A DNA stretch of 64,000 bases from Lachnospiraceae bacterium (GTDB lineage: Bacteria; Bacillota; Clostridia; Lachnospirales; Lachnospiraceae). Shown here piece by piece: positions 33,625-43,402 of the stretch; positions within the stretch are counted from its first letter, which is position 1; each line of letters opens with the position of its first letter. Below the pieces are notes generated by a model. It had not been told where the DNA came from and searched no databases. It saw nothing but the letters and a program-made list of their open reading frames with translations. The translations under genes were made by a program, and so were the position numbers. The DNA lies in assembly GCA_017619615.1 (NCBI GenBank), contig JAFZRY010000030.1, forward strand, positions 1 to 64,000, written 5' to 3'.

Positions 33625-34496
33625 CCCTTGGTCCCTCCTCTCGAAACGCCGGCCATGATCTTCTTGCGGAAGATCAGGAACAGTACGATGAGCGGGATGG
33701 AGATGACCACCACCGCCGCCATCATCGCAGGCACGTTGTCGCGGCCGAAGCCGCTTTCGCGGATCTGCTGGATGCCGTTGGAGACCAGGAAATAGTTCTG
33801 GTCCGTCGTGATCAGCCGCGGCCACACGTAGGAGTTCCAGCACTCGATGACCTTCAGGATCACCACGGTGACGATGGTCGGCCGGCAGATCGGGACCATC
33901 ACCTTGAGCAGGAAGCCCAGGTCCGTGCAGCCGTCCACGCGGGCGGCCTTATACAGGTCGTCCGGCACCTGGGCGAAATTCTCCTTCAGCAGGTAGATGT
34001 AGAACACCGAAGTGATGGAGGGGAGGATCAGGCCCGTGAAGGTGTTGCGCAGGTCCCAGTTGGTGATCGTGACGTAGTTCGTGATGATGACGAGCTCGTT
34101 CGGGATCATCATCAGCGCCAGGAACAGCGTGAACACGAGGTTTTTCCCCTTGAACTCCAGCCGCGCGAATGCGTACGCGGCCAGGATGATCACGATCAGC
34201 ATGATCGCGGTGGTGGCCAGCGTGAAGATCAGGGTGTTCAGGAAATAGCGGCCGAGCGGCACCGCCGTGAAGGCCTCCGCGTAGTTCTCCAGGGTCGGGG
34301 ACATCGTGAAGAACTTCGGCACGAACTCGGAATTGTAGGCGCTGGTGCTCTTTAAGGAGGTCAGGATCATCCAGTAGAACGGGAACAGCACCATGACGGC
34401 CCAGAAGGCCAGGAAAATGTAGGTGAAGGTCTTGCCGACGCGCCGCCGCGTGCGGGCCGCCTTCTCAATGCGGGCATAGGATTCCTGTGTATTCAT
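33621..34496 (-). CDS. Carbohydrate ABC transporter permease, MalG type
   Basis: A 291-residue inner-membrane permease with six membrane segments and the cytoplasmic EAA loop DLYKAARVDGCTDLGFLLKVMVPICRP (about 190-216), which contacts the ATPase. Length and the opening FTYIFLAFWAVMVLFPFYWMI are typical of the MalG/UgpE family (CUT1 class). GGAGGG precedes the ATG. It follows the MalF-type permease by 12 bp and overlaps the binding protein start by four bases. Confidence 0.93.
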   Translation of the reverse strand: MNTQESYARIEKAARTRRRVGKTFTYIFLAFWAVMVLFPFYWMILTSLKSTSAYNSEFVPKFFTMSPTLENYAEAFTAVPLGRYFLNTLIFTLATTAIMLIVIILAAYAFARLEFKGKNLVFTLFLALMMIPNELVIITNYVTITNWDLRNTFTGLILPSITSVFYIYLLKENFAQVPDDLYKAARVDGCTDLGFLLKVMVPICRPTIVTVVILKVIECWNSYVWPRLITTDQNYFLVSNGIQQIRESGFGRDNVPAMMAAVVVISIPLIVLFLIFRKKIMAGVSRGGTKG

Positions 34497-34508
34497 CTTC
34501 CGCCCTCC

Positions 34509-35399
34509 TTAATAATGCACGTTTTTCCTGCTGACCGTCAGGTTCACGCACGTGATGGTCAGCACGATGGCGAAGAGGATCACCGCCGCCGCCGAAGCGT
34601 AGGACGGGTAGCCGCCCGCGTTGCCGTAGAGCATGTCGTACACGTAGCCCACGATGGTGTTCATCCCCGCCGCGTTCAGGTCCGTCCCGAACAGCGCGAC
34701 CTCATCGCTGTACGCCTTGAAGGCGCCGATGAAGCCGGTGATGATCAGGTAGAACAGCATCGGCGAGATCATGGGCAGCGTGATGCGCCGGAAAATCCGC
34801 CCCTTCGAGGTCCCGTCGATCTTGGCCGCATTGTAGTAGTCCTGGTTCACGGACGCCAGCGCGCTGGTCAGGATCAGCACCTTGAAGGGCAGCACCACCC
34901 AGATCGTATAGAAGCACATGACGAACATCTTGGCCCAGTAGGGGCCGTCGATGAAGTCCACGCCCTGCCCGCCGAACAGCTGGATCAGGATGTTGATCAT
35001 GCCGTCGGTATACGCGGTCTTGCGGAACAGGATCATGAAGACCAGGCCGACCGCCAGCGTGTTGGTCACGTAGGGCAGGAAATAGACGGTCTGGAACAGT
35101 TCCTTGAGTTTCGTGATCGAATTGAGAGCCAGCGCGATCAGCAGGGCGAAGCCCGTAGAGAGCGGCACCGTGATGATCACGATGATGAAGGTGTTTTTCA
35201 CCGCCTGCAGGAAGTACGGATCCCGCAGCACGTAGGAATAGTTATAAAGGCCCACCCCTTTGGCGGTCTGGGTGACGAAGTTGTAGCCCTCTTCCGCCGA
35301 GTAGATGAACACGTCGATCAGCGGGTAGACCATGAAGAGTCCCAGCAGAACGATGGCGGGCAGCAGGTAGAGCCAGCCCTTGGTGCCTCGGTTTTTCAT
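34509..35399 (-). CDS. Carbohydrate ABC transporter permease, MalF/UgpA type
   Basis: A 296-residue permease with six membrane segments and the EAA loop VNQDYYNAAKIDGTSKGRIFRRITLPMISP (about 180-210). The opening GWLYLLPAIVLLGLFMVYPLI is typical of the MalF/UgpA partner in CUT1 sugar importers. It begins three bp after the ATPase stop codon and is followed by the MalG-type permease. Confidence 0.93.
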   Translation of the reverse strand: MKNRGTKGWLYLLPAIVLLGLFMVYPLIDVFIYSAEEGYNFVTQTAKGVGLYNYSYVLRDPYFLQAVKNTFIIVIITVPLSTGFALLIALALNSITKLKELFQTVYFLPYVTNTLAVGLVFMILFRKTAYTDGMINILIQLFGGQGVDFIDGPYWAKMFVMCFYTIWVVLPFKVLILTSALASVNQDYYNAAKIDGTSKGRIFRRITLPMISPMLFYLIITGFIGAFKAYSDEVALFGTDLNAAGMNTIVGYVYDMLYGNAGGYPSYASAAAVILFAIVLTITCVNLTVSRKNVHY

Positions 35400-35402
35400 G
35401 GC

Positions 35403-36503
<1,101 letters not shown>

Positions 36504-36601
36504 ATTTACGTCCTCTTGCGGGCGGGGCGGCGGGGAAAGGCGCCGCGGCAGCCCGTTCTTTCTCAGGGTATATCATACTATAAAGAGGGAAAATCCGCAA
36601 G

Positions 36602-36624
36602 AAAAAAGGGGGCGGGCGCCCCTT
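36602..36624 (-). terminator. Terminator after the DJ-1-like gene
   Basis: Minus-strand GGGGC and GCCCC arms around a short loop, then a run of T; located about 18 bp past the stop of the DJ-1-like gene. Confidence 0.7.
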
Positions 36625-36639
36625 ATTGGATGGGAATGG

Positions 36640-37938
36640 TCAGTCTGGCAGACCGTTTTCAGAAACTATGCGGCTGATCAGCCGCTCGCTGTCCGCCAAT
36701 TCTTCCCAGGTCAGGTTGCTGACCTTGCTGACATATTGTCCGTCCTCCATGGAAAACAGTTCGTCTGCGGCGGTCTTTTTTATCGGTTTATCGTGCCCTT
36801 CCCACTGAACGGTATTGACCGCCCGGTAATCGCCTCTTAATTCTCTCTTTCCGATCTGTTCCACTTCCGCCGGCGGGATCCACCCGAACGACGACCAACT
36901 GATACAGCAGTCCCCGATCAGGGGATCTGCCGGATTATATTCCCGGAACACCGCCAAAAGATAAAAAGGATATTCAAAGCACAGGACGGCAAAACAGCGG
37001 GAAGTCTCCCGGATCCGGTAGATCCCGCCCGTTTCAAACCAGGGCGGCGGCACATCCTGCGGAAATCCTTTGGCGGTTCTGTCTTTCAGAAAACTGTCCA
37101 ATAGTTCAAAAAAAACAGAGACAGCTTCTTCCTTCGGATACCGCTCGCTGATAAACGTAGCCCAGTCGTAGTCGCTTCTGTCACGGAAATGCGAACTGCA
37201 GTATTCATTGAACCCGGTCAGACAGTTCCAGTCCCGGAGCGCCGGTCCGGATGCCGTAATGAACCCGTGAATAAAGTCTTTCAACCGAAAAATATCATTG
37301 TCCACCCATATTGACGGCCGTTTCCGGATAAGCATCAGCAACTCATATAATTTGTCCGGGCAATAGGCCCAGTTCGCCCCGATATATTCCATGTCCGCCG
37401 CGATCCGGCAGACCTCTTCCATTCCGTACCGGCGCCGGACAAACCCGAGCGCCATGTCGATCCCGGCGGATACGCCGGCGGAAGTGTAGAACTTTCCGTC
37501 CTCCTCCCAGCGGTCGGCATAGTAATGCTCATTCGGGACCCAATTCACGCGGTCCGAGCAGGAACGGACCCATTCGAACGCCTTTTTATTGGTAGTGGCA
37601 CAGCGGCCGTCCAAAAGACCGGCTTTCGCCAGCAAAGCCGAACCGGTGCAGACGGCCAGGACGTATTCCGCGTTTTGGCAGAGGTCTTTCAGCGCGGCGA
37701 GGAAGGCCTCGTCCGATACCAGGGCCCGGGTCCCGCGGCCGCCGGGGATCACCAGAATGCCGCGCAGGTCCGCCGGCGCGGCCTCCGTCTGAACGATCCC
37801 GCCCTGTGCGCTCCGGACCGGGCCGCCGGTCAGGGAGATGTAATGCGGGACCGCACCGGAGAGCCGGGAGAGGACGTCGATGGGGCCGAAAATGTCAAGG
37901 GTCTGGAAATCATCAAAAAACAGAAAATAGAGATCCAT
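36640..37938 (-). CDS. DJ-1/PfpI-like protein with unassigned C-terminal domain
   Basis: A 432-residue protein. Residues 1-190 form a DJ-1/PfpI domain: DLYFLFFDDFQTLDIFGPID at the start, ILVIPGGRGTR (about 62) and the nucleophile elbow LAVCTGSALLAKAGLLDG (about 95) with the catalytic Cys, then GKFYTSAGVSAGIDMALGFV (about 152). This is the isonitrile hydratase / AraC-associated subgroup, but no AraC helix-turn-helix follows. Residues 200-432 instead form a domain rich in aromatic residues (FIHGFITASGPALRDWNC, CCISWSSFGWIPP) that I do not recognise. The ATG at 37938 has AAAGGCGG upstream. Single gene with its own terminator. Confidence 0.75.
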   Translation of the reverse strand: MDLYFLFFDDFQTLDIFGPIDVLSRLSGAVPHYISLTGGPVRSAQGGIVQTEAAPADLRGILVIPGGRGTRALVSDEAFLAALKDLCQNAEYVLAVCTGSALLAKAGLLDGRCATTNKKAFEWVRSCSDRVNWVPNEHYYADRWEEDGKFYTSAGVSAGIDMALGFVRRRYGMEEVCRIAADMEYIGANWAYCPDKLYELLMLIRKRPSIWVDNDIFRLKDFIHGFITASGPALRDWNCLTGFNEYCSSHFRDRSDYDWATFISERYPKEEAVSVFFELLDSFLKDRTAKGFPQDVPPPWFETGGIYRIRETSRCFAVLCFEYPFYLLAVFREYNPADPLIGDCCISWSSFGWIPPAEVEQIGKRELRGDYRAVNTVQWEGHDKPIKKTAADELFSMEDGQYVSKVSNLTWEELADSERLISRIVSENGLPD

Positions 37939-38040
37939 GATCGCACCGCCTTTGTCTGATAGTTTTATTATAACATGGATCGACAGCGGTCTCAAACCCA
38001 TTTTCTGTAATACGATTTTATTCTATTATCATACAATTAC

Positions 38041-38070
38041 TTGACAATATCGGGTTATTATAATATTTTG
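38041..38070 (+). promoter_or_regulatory. Promoter region of the toxin-antitoxin pair
   Basis: TTGACA at 38041-38046 followed by AT-rich sequence with TATTATAATA (38057-38066, a perfect palindrome) and TATTTT 18 bp from the -35. RelB-type antitoxins usually bind such a palindrome to repress their own operon. AAGGAGG follows before the antitoxin ATG. Confidence 0.5.
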
Positions 38071-38090
38071 TTATATAAGGAGGTGCTGCC

Positions 38091-38384
38091 ATGCCCAGAA
38101 ATTGCATCATTACATTTAAAACCGATCCCGAGACAAAAGGGTTGGCGGCAGAAACTTGCCGCGCATTAGGAATGGATCTGTCTACCGCCATGAATGTCCT
38201 TCTGCGAAGATTTGTCGCCGAAGGCGGTTTTCCTTTTTGGGTAAAAACCGGTTTCGATGCCGAGACCTTGCTTGCCTTCCGGGAAGCAGATGAGATCGCC
38301 TCCGGAAAAAAGACCGCCAAAAGATTTTCTTCTGTTCAGGATCTCGTTGCCGATATCATGGAGGATCCGGATGAAGAAATATGA
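38091..38384 (+). CDS. RelB/DinJ-family antitoxin
   Basis: A 97-residue antitoxin. The N-terminal ribbon-helix-helix is seen as NCIITFKTDPETKGLAAETCRALGMDLSTAMNVLLRRFV, the typical RelB/DinJ opening, and the acidic C-terminal part would wrap the toxin. AAGGAGG precedes the ATG at eight bases. Its 3' end overlaps the toxin gene by 14 bases, so the two are translated together with antitoxin first. Confidence 0.9.
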   Translation: MPRNCIITFKTDPETKGLAAETCRALGMDLSTAMNVLLRRFVAEGGFPFWVKTGFDAETLLAFREADEIASGKKTAKRFSSVQDLVADIMEDPDEEI

Positions 38385-38655
38385 CCTTGTCGCCACTTCC
38401 GCATTCCGAAAAGCATACCGGCGCCTGCAAAAGCGGGGACTCAACATGTCTCTGTTGGACGCGGTGCTGGAAAAGCTTATGAACGGCGATACGCTTGGGC
38501 CGGCTTATCGCGATCATCCCCTGAAGGGGAGCAAAAAAGGAGATCGGGAATGCCACATTTCCGATGACTGGCTGCTGGAATACAGGATCGTTGAAAAGGA
38601 GCTGATCCTGATCGCGATCATGACGGGAAGTCATCAGGATCTGTTCGGAGATTGA
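38371..38655 (+). CDS. YafQ/RelE-family mRNA interferase toxin
   Basis: A 94-residue toxin of the RelE superfamily, YafQ branch: FRKAYRRLQKRG near the N-terminus, LGPAYRDHPLKGSKKGDRECHI in the middle and DWLLEYRIVEKELILIAIMTGSHQDLF at the end. YafQ-like residues are present: His in RDHPL, the DWLL(E)YRI strand and the near-terminal GSHQDLF with the catalytic His region. It would cleave mRNA on the ribosome when freed from the antitoxin. No separate ribosome site of note; translation is coupled. Confidence 0.9.
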   Translation: MKKYDLVATSAFRKAYRRLQKRGLNMSLLDAVLEKLMNGDTLGPAYRDHPLKGSKKGDRECHISDDWLLEYRIVEKELILIAIMTGSHQDLFGD

Positions 38656-38690
38656 GCCGGAAAGTATTTTAAAATCGTGAAATAAAGTTC

Positions 38691-38719
38691 TTGACAAGGT
38701 CTTGTCCGGGTGATAAGAT
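38691..38719 (+). promoter_or_regulatory. Promoter of the tRNA-fMet/tRNA-Phe unit
   Basis: TTGACA (38691-38696), 17 bp, TAAGAT (38714-38719). The first tRNA begins 23 bp beyond the -10. Confidence 0.75.
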
Positions 38720-38741
38720 ACATAAGCACCTTAAAAAATGA

Positions 38742-38815
38742 CGCGGGGTAGAGCAGTCCGGAAGCTCGTCGGGCTCATAACCCGGAGGTCGCAGGTTCAA
38801 ATCCTGCCCCCGCTA
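38742..38815 (+). tRNA. tRNA-fMet (anticodon CAU)
   Basis: A complete cloverleaf of 74 bases: acceptor CGCGGGG, D arm GAGC/GCTC, anticodon arm TCGGG CTCATAA CCCGG with the three GC pairs typical of the initiator, T arm GCAGG TTCAAAT CCTGC. Position 1 (C) does not pair with position 72 (T), as expected for an initiator tRNA. CCA is not encoded. Confidence 0.95.
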
Positions 38816-38858
38816 CTATATGGAAAGTGAGCTGTCAGGCTCGTGCTTCCATACTTAT

Positions 38859-38931
38859 GCTCAGATAGCTCAGATGGTAGAGCAGTGGACTGAAAATCCA
38901 CGTGTCGCTGGTTCGATTCCGGCTCTGAGCA
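38859..38931 (+). tRNA. tRNA-Phe (anticodon GAA)
   Basis: A complete cloverleaf of 73 bases: acceptor GCTCAGA pairs with TCTGAGC, D arm GCTC/GAGC, anticodon arm GTGGA CTGAAAA TCCAC, T arm CTGG..CCGG with TTCGATT loop. CCA is not encoded. It lies 43 bp after tRNA-fMet and is probably co-transcribed. Confidence 0.96.
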
Positions 38932-39031
38932 TATTTTTATGCATAAAAGCCGGAAAATGACTTAAGGGAGTGCAACTTTTCACGTTCCTGTTTTGTTTTA
39001 TATAGTACCACTTTTTCCGGGAGGTAATTCC

Positions 39032-40606
39032 ATGGCTGATAACCTTTATAATAAGTTCAATGACGCGGCGGGCGGACCGCAGGCGCCGGAGGAGATCCAT
39101 TCCGTGCCGGCGGAGCCGGCGCCCGAGAAGGAGAAGACGCGTTCCGTGCCGGCGCTGATCATGGTGTTTGCGCTGTTCGCGGTGATGGCGGTCTTTTTCG
39201 TGACGGTCGTGAGGCTGAACGTACTGCCGCATTTTTATCTGCTGGCGCTCGGCGCGGTGCTGTTCATCCTGTTCCTGCTGGCGGCGGCGCTCTGCTGGAA
39301 CCCGCAGAAGAAGGTCCGGACCGTGTTCGGGATCATCCTGACCCTGCTGCTGGCCGGCTGCTCGATTTTCGGGACGCTGTACGCGGGCAAGGCGGTCAGC
39401 ACGCTGGAGCAGATCGTGCGCAAGGAGGAGCAGGAGACCGTCGAGATCGGCGTGTTCGTGCTGAAGGACGATCCGGCCGCCTCCGTGGCGGATCTTTCCG
39501 GCGTGGAACTGGGCCGGCTGCAGACTGTGGACCGCGACGAGACCGACGCCGCAGTCAGGAAAGTCGGCGAATTGCTGCATGAAAACCCCGCCACCATCCG
39601 TTATATGCGGCCGACGGAGATCCTGGACGCCCTGCTTTCCGGCCAGGTGCGGGCCATCCTGATGAACCGCAGTCTGATCCTGGCGATGGAGACCAACCTG
39701 GAGTACTTCTCCATGGACCAGGTCCGGCAGCTGGACCTGATCGAAGTAGCGAAAGCCACCCCGGAAGCAGAAGATCCGGCGGCGCCGACGACCGCCCCGC
39801 AGGATCCCGTCGACGCAGCGTCCCGGCCGTTCATCCTGTACATCTCCGGCATCGACGACCGCAACGGGCTGACGTCGCATTCGCTTTCGGACGTCAACAT
39901 CCTGGCCGCCGTGAACCCCGAGACCCATCAGATCCTGCTGGTCAGCACGCCCCGGGACTACTACGTGCAGACGCCGGTCTCCGGCGAGGAGCGCGACAAG
40001 CTGACCCACGCCGGCCTGTACGGGGTGGACATGAGCGTGCAGACGATCTCGAACCTGTACGGGCTGCCCGTCGATTACTATTTCCGCGTCGATTTTTCCG
40101 GCTTCAAGGCCATCATCGACGCGCTGGGCGGCATCGACGTATACTCCGACCGGACCTTTACCGTGGAGGACCACACGTTCACGGAAGGCATGAACCACAT
40201 GACCGGCTACCAGGCGCTGCTCTTCGTGCGGCAGCGGAAAACGCTGGAGGGCGGCGACCGCGCGCGCGGCGTCCACCAGATGGCCGTGATCAACGCGGTC
40301 CTGAAGAAAGCCGCCTCCGCCGAACTGCTCCAGAACTTCTTCCCGCTGATGAACGCCGTGGCCGGCAATTTCGAGACCACCGTTCCTTACGCCACCCTGA
40401 CCACCCTGGTCCAGCGCCAGCTCGCGAACGGCGGCAAATGGACCGTCAAGACCTTCAGCGTGGACGGCACCGACGCCACGGACACCACCTTCTCCTTCCC
40501 CGGCGAGCGCTACGTGATGCTCCCCAACGAGGAACTGGTGGCGTACGCGAGCGGGCTGCTGCAGGACGTGCTGAACGGGAAGGAGATCGAGATCCCGACG
40601 CCGTGA
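39032..40606 (+). CDS. LytR-CpsA-Psr (LCP) family protein
   Basis: A 524-residue membrane protein of the LCP family, which ligates teichoic acids or other glycopolymers to peptidoglycan. A cytoplasmic N-terminus of about 38 residues leads to three membrane segments (about 40-60, 66-88, 97-118), then an external region with a binding-protein-like fold (about 130-240), and the LCP domain (about 265-500) with YISGIDDRNG, SDVNILAAVNPETHQILLVSTPRDYYV, GGIDV and VRQRKTLEGGDRARGVHQ. The Arg and Asp residues of these motifs bind the pyrophosphate. GGGAGG precedes the ATG at 39032. Confirms a Gram-positive wall. Confidence 0.93.
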   Translation: MADNLYNKFNDAAGGPQAPEEIHSVPAEPAPEKEKTRSVPALIMVFALFAVMAVFFVTVVRLNVLPHFYLLALGAVLFILFLLAAALCWNPQKKVRTVFGIILTLLLAGCSIFGTLYAGKAVSTLEQIVRKEEQETVEIGVFVLKDDPAASVADLSGVELGRLQTVDRDETDAAVRKVGELLHENPATIRYMRPTEILDALLSGQVRAILMNRSLILAMETNLEYFSMDQVRQLDLIEVAKATPEAEDPAAPTTAPQDPVDAASRPFILYISGIDDRNGLTSHSLSDVNILAAVNPETHQILLVSTPRDYYVQTPVSGEERDKLTHAGLYGVDMSVQTISNLYGLPVDYYFRVDFSGFKAIIDALGGIDVYSDRTFTVEDHTFTEGMNHMTGYQALLFVRQRKTLEGGDRARGVHQMAVINAVLKKAASAELLQNFFPLMNAVAGNFETTVPYATLTTLVQRQLANGGKWTVKTFSVDGTDATDTTFSFPGERYVMLPNEELVAYASGLLQDVLNGKEIEIPTP

Positions 40607-40640
40607 TGTGACGGCCGGACCGGCTTTCCGGCTCAAACTG

Positions 40641-40681
40641 AAAAACCTGACAAGGAAACAGTTCCTTTGTCAGGTTTTTTT
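40641..40681. terminator. Bidirectional terminator, CTGACAAGG family
   Basis: AAAAACCTGACAAGGAA pairs with TTCCTTTGTCAGGTTTTTT. It separates the convergent LCP and M42 genes. The arm CTGACAA is shared with the hairpin at 43359-43390. Confidence 0.9.
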
Positions 40682-40710
40682 GTGTTTGGAATGACAGGGG
40701 GCATCCCCGG

Positions 40711-41790
40711 TCAGAACCCCCGGATGACCTCCTCATTCAGGGCTTTCACCGTCTCCACCGCCAGCGCGACCGCGGCGTCATAGTCCGCGGCGGCCGTCAG
40801 GCAGTTCGGGGTGTGGATATAGCGGACGGGGATGCCCATGACGACGGACGGCGCCCCTTTCATTTTCTGCTGGATCACGGCCGCGTTGTTGCCGCCGCCT
40901 TCGCGGACGGAGGCCTGGACGGGGAGGCGCTTTTCCTCCGCCAGATCCAGGACAAAGCGCTGGAAGCGGGGATTGCAGATGACGGAAACGTCCATGAAAC
41001 GCAGCATCGGGCCGCGGTTCAAGACGGTCTGCTGCGCGTAGGGTTCACCGAAGGTGTCGTCCGCGGGACAGCCTTCGAAGACGATGGCGATGTCCGGGTC
41101 CACCTTCTCCACGGCCACCGAGCAGCCGCGCTCGCCGACCTCCTCCTGCGAGGAGATGACGCCGGCGACGTCCACCGCGAGGTCCTCGTCCGCCAGGCGC
41201 CGCATGACTTCCGCCAGCGCCGCGCAGCCTATGCGGCAGTCGAAGGCCTTGCCGTGCATGACGCCGCGGGCCGCGTCGTATTCGAAGCGCGCCGCGGGGA
41301 CCGCCGGCTCGCCGATCCGGATCCCGAAGGCCTGCTCCGCCTCTTCCGCGGAACGCGCGCCGACGTCGATCACCAGGTCCTTATACTCCGGCACCGCCTG
41401 CCGCGCCTTCTCCTCCGCGCTCATGAAATGCGGCGGCTTGGCCGCGATGACGCCCGAGATCCATTCGCCCCGGCGGTTCCGCACCAGGACTTTCGTCCCG
41501 GGGAGCGTGCCCCGGTTCCAGCCGCCTAGGTTCACGAAGCGCAGCGTGCCGGCGGGCCTCACCGAGTGGATCATGAAGCCCACCTCGTCGCCGTGTGCGT
41601 CGAGCATCAGCAGGGGGCGGCCGCCGGTGTTGCGGCGGCGGGTAATATACAGGTTCCGCAGGCTGTCCTCGGTGATGTCACAGATGTCCTCCAGGGCAGC
41701 GCGGACCAGGGCGATGCTTTCGTCTTCAAAGCCGCTGGGGGCGGGGGCATTGGAGAGGGATTCGATGAGTTGCAGTTCGCGTTCGGTCAT
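40711..41790 (-). CDS. M42-family metalloaminopeptidase
   Basis: A 359-residue cytoplasmic peptidase of the M42 (glutamyl/TET aminopeptidase) family. The di-metal ligands are visible: His and Asp in MLDAHGDEVGFMI (about 63), Asp in GKAFDCRIGC (about 183), the catalytic Glu pair in SQEEVGERG (about 216), and His in RYIHTPNCL (about 325). SGFEDE near residue 17 is the usual opening. The ATG at 41790 has GAGGA upstream; an ATG further upstream would place that site inside the gene. These enzymes form dodecameric shells that trim peptides. Confidence 0.92.
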   Translation of the reverse strand: MTERELQLIESLSNAPAPSGFEDESIALVRAALEDICDITEDSLRNLYITRRRNTGGRPLLMLDAHGDEVGFMIHSVRPAGTLRFVNLGGWNRGTLPGTKVLVRNRRGEWISGVIAAKPPHFMSAEEKARQAVPEYKDLVIDVGARSAEEAEQAFGIRIGEPAVPAARFEYDAARGVMHGKAFDCRIGCAALAEVMRRLADEDLAVDVAGVISSQEEVGERGCSVAVEKVDPDIAIVFEGCPADDTFGEPYAQQTVLNRGPMLRFMDVSVICNPRFQRFVLDLAEEKRLPVQASVREGGGNNAAVIQQKMKGAPSVVMGIPVRYIHTPNCLTAAADYDAAVALAVETVKALNEEVIRGF

Positions 41791-41807
41791 ATTGTTCTTC
41801 CTCATAT

Positions 41808-41838
41808 AAAAGGGCCGTTGAAACAACGGCCCCTGCGC
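41808..41838 (-). repeat. Hairpin repeat GGGGCCGTTG/CAACGGCCC
   Basis: On the minus strand CAGGGGCCGTTG TTT CAACGGCCC TTTTAT: a perfect nine-pair stem with a T-rich tail. It lies between the phosphoesterase and M42 genes and may act as a terminator. The CAGGGGC-stem-TTT-stem-GCC design is shared with hairpins at 61897-61920 and 61999-62020. Confidence 0.7.
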
Positions 41839-41871
41839 ATTTCCGGGCCGCCGGATTATCGGCCCGCGCCT

Positions 41872-43338
41872 TTACTCCACCAGTTCGATCCGCCCCTCGA
41901 CGTGCGCGTCGAGCCGGTCGTGCGTGGCGAAGTATTCCTCAATAATATTGTTCACGGACACCGCGATGACGCGGGGCCGCGCGACGGCCTTCACTTCCAC
42001 CAGCGGAACGCCCAGGAATTCCTCGAAGTTCGTGTAGTGGTAGTTCTGCAGCGCGATCTTCAGCTTCATGTCGTCCGTGACGTCCTTGCCGCGGAACTGC
42101 AGCTGCTCCAGCACCCGCGTCGTTTTATTGTAGCGGATGTGGACGCCGTTGGAGAACTGGTAGAACTCGGTCTCGCCCAGCCAGGCGTCGTCCCGCATGA
42201 TGTGTTTGATCATGCGGCGGAACTGCGCGCCCGTAACGGTGACCATCCAGAGACAGTCGTCGAACGGTGTGTTCTCCACCATGTCCTGGTACTCGATCAG
42301 CGGACCGAGTTCCTTCTTACGGATGCTGCCGGAGCCCATCATCATGATGTCAAAACTGCTCTCCCACTGGAGGGCGTCCGTGTACAGGTTGCCCATCTCC
42401 GTCTCCTGCTCGCGGGACGGGTGGGTCAGCCGGCGGGCCCAGCGGGTGATCACGCGCTTGTATTTGCTGTCCGTTTCGGTGCGGTAGCTTTCCAGCAGTT
42501 CTTCCATCACCTCGTCCTTCGGCGCGGTCTTTTCATTGATGGGCACGCAGGTCCAGTCCAGTTTCTGGATGTTCTTGCGCATGCCGTCATAAATCAGGTC
42601 CAGGCGGCCGATGATTCCGGTGCCGGTGCCGGCCTGGACGATCGGGATGCCGTTCACCACCTCGGGCGCGTCCATGAACGTGTGCGAGTGACCGCCGATG
42701 ATCAGGTCCACGCCGCAGCCCGGATCCAGCGCTTCCGCCAGCTGGCGGTCCTTCTCCAGGCCGATGTGGGTCAGCAGGATGGTCAGGCTGGTCTTGGTGG
42801 TGCGGTAGTTGTCGCAGATCACTTCGACCTCGCGCGCCGCCGCTTTCACGTCCACGAAGCTGCCGATGATGCGCTCCTGGCGCGTGGAGGCCAGCACTTC
42901 CTCGGTCAGGATGCCGATGAAGAGGATCTTCATCCCGTCGATCTCCACGTTCAGATACGGCGCAAACAGCCGCGCGTTGTTCATGGTGACGAACAGATTG
43001 GCGTTGATGATCGGGAAGCGGGCGCATTTTTCCAGGAACAGCAGGTGCGCCAGGCCGTAGTCCACCTCGTGGTTGCCCACGGTGGCCACGTCGGGCCGCA
43101 GCACGTTCATCAGGTCGATGGTGGAAAGGCCCTCGTATTCGGAGTCGATCACGGAACCGCGGAACATGTCGCCCGCGTTCACGTACAGGACGTTCTTCTC
43201 CTGCTCGCGGACCTGGTTGATGTAGCCGGACAGGCGGGGCAGGCCGGCGGTCTCCAGACCGTCTTCGCCGGTGTGGGGAAGGAAATCACCGTGCATGTCG
43301 TTGGAATGCAGGATGGTCAGTTTCTTCATGCGTGCCAT
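41872..43338 (-). CDS. 5'-nucleotidase / 2',3'-cyclic phosphodiesterase family phosphoesterase
   Basis: A 488-residue calcineurin-like phosphoesterase with the UshA/YfkN arrangement. The metallophosphatase domain (1-270) has LHSNDMHGDF, NAGDMFRGS, VGNHEVDYG, NANLF and LIIGGHSHTF, covering all metal ligands. The C-terminal 5'-nucleotidase domain (about 300-488) has MGSGSIRKKELGPLIEYQDM and the PFDDCLWMVTVTGAQF substrate-binding segment. There is no signal peptide, so unlike UshA it should act in the cytoplasm. AAGGAGG lies before the ATG. It stands between serS and the M42 gene in the same direction. Confidence 0.9.
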   Translation of the reverse strand: MARMKKLTILHSNDMHGDFLPHTGEDGLETAGLPRLSGYINQVREQEKNVLYVNAGDMFRGSVIDSEYEGLSTIDLMNVLRPDVATVGNHEVDYGLAHLLFLEKCARFPIINANLFVTMNNARLFAPYLNVEIDGMKILFIGILTEEVLASTRQERIIGSFVDVKAAAREVEVICDNYRTTKTSLTILLTHIGLEKDRQLAEALDPGCGVDLIIGGHSHTFMDAPEVVNGIPIVQAGTGTGIIGRLDLIYDGMRKNIQKLDWTCVPINEKTAPKDEVMEELLESYRTETDSKYKRVITRWARRLTHPSREQETEMGNLYTDALQWESSFDIMMMGSGSIRKKELGPLIEYQDMVENTPFDDCLWMVTVTGAQFRRMIKHIMRDDAWLGETEFYQFSNGVHIRYNKTTRVLEQLQFRGKDVTDDMKLKIALQNYHYTNFEEFLGVPLVEVKAVARPRVIAVSVNNIIEEYFATHDRLDAHVEGRIELVE

Positions 43339-43358
43339 GGGGAACCTCCTTGGGGGAA

Positions 43359-43390
43359 ATCTGACAAAGGAACCGTCCCCTTGTCAGATT
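43359..43390. repeat. Hairpin AATCTGACAA/TTGTCAGATT
   Basis: A ten-pair perfect stem with further AGG/CCC pairs and the loop word AACCGTCCCC. It lies between serS and the phosphoesterase gene. Both the stem (CTGACAA, also at 40645-40651) and the loop word (also in the 41-bp repeat at 258-339) recur in the window, so it belongs to a dispersed family. Confidence 0.7.
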
Positions 43391-43402
43391 GCGGTTTGCT
43401 CT

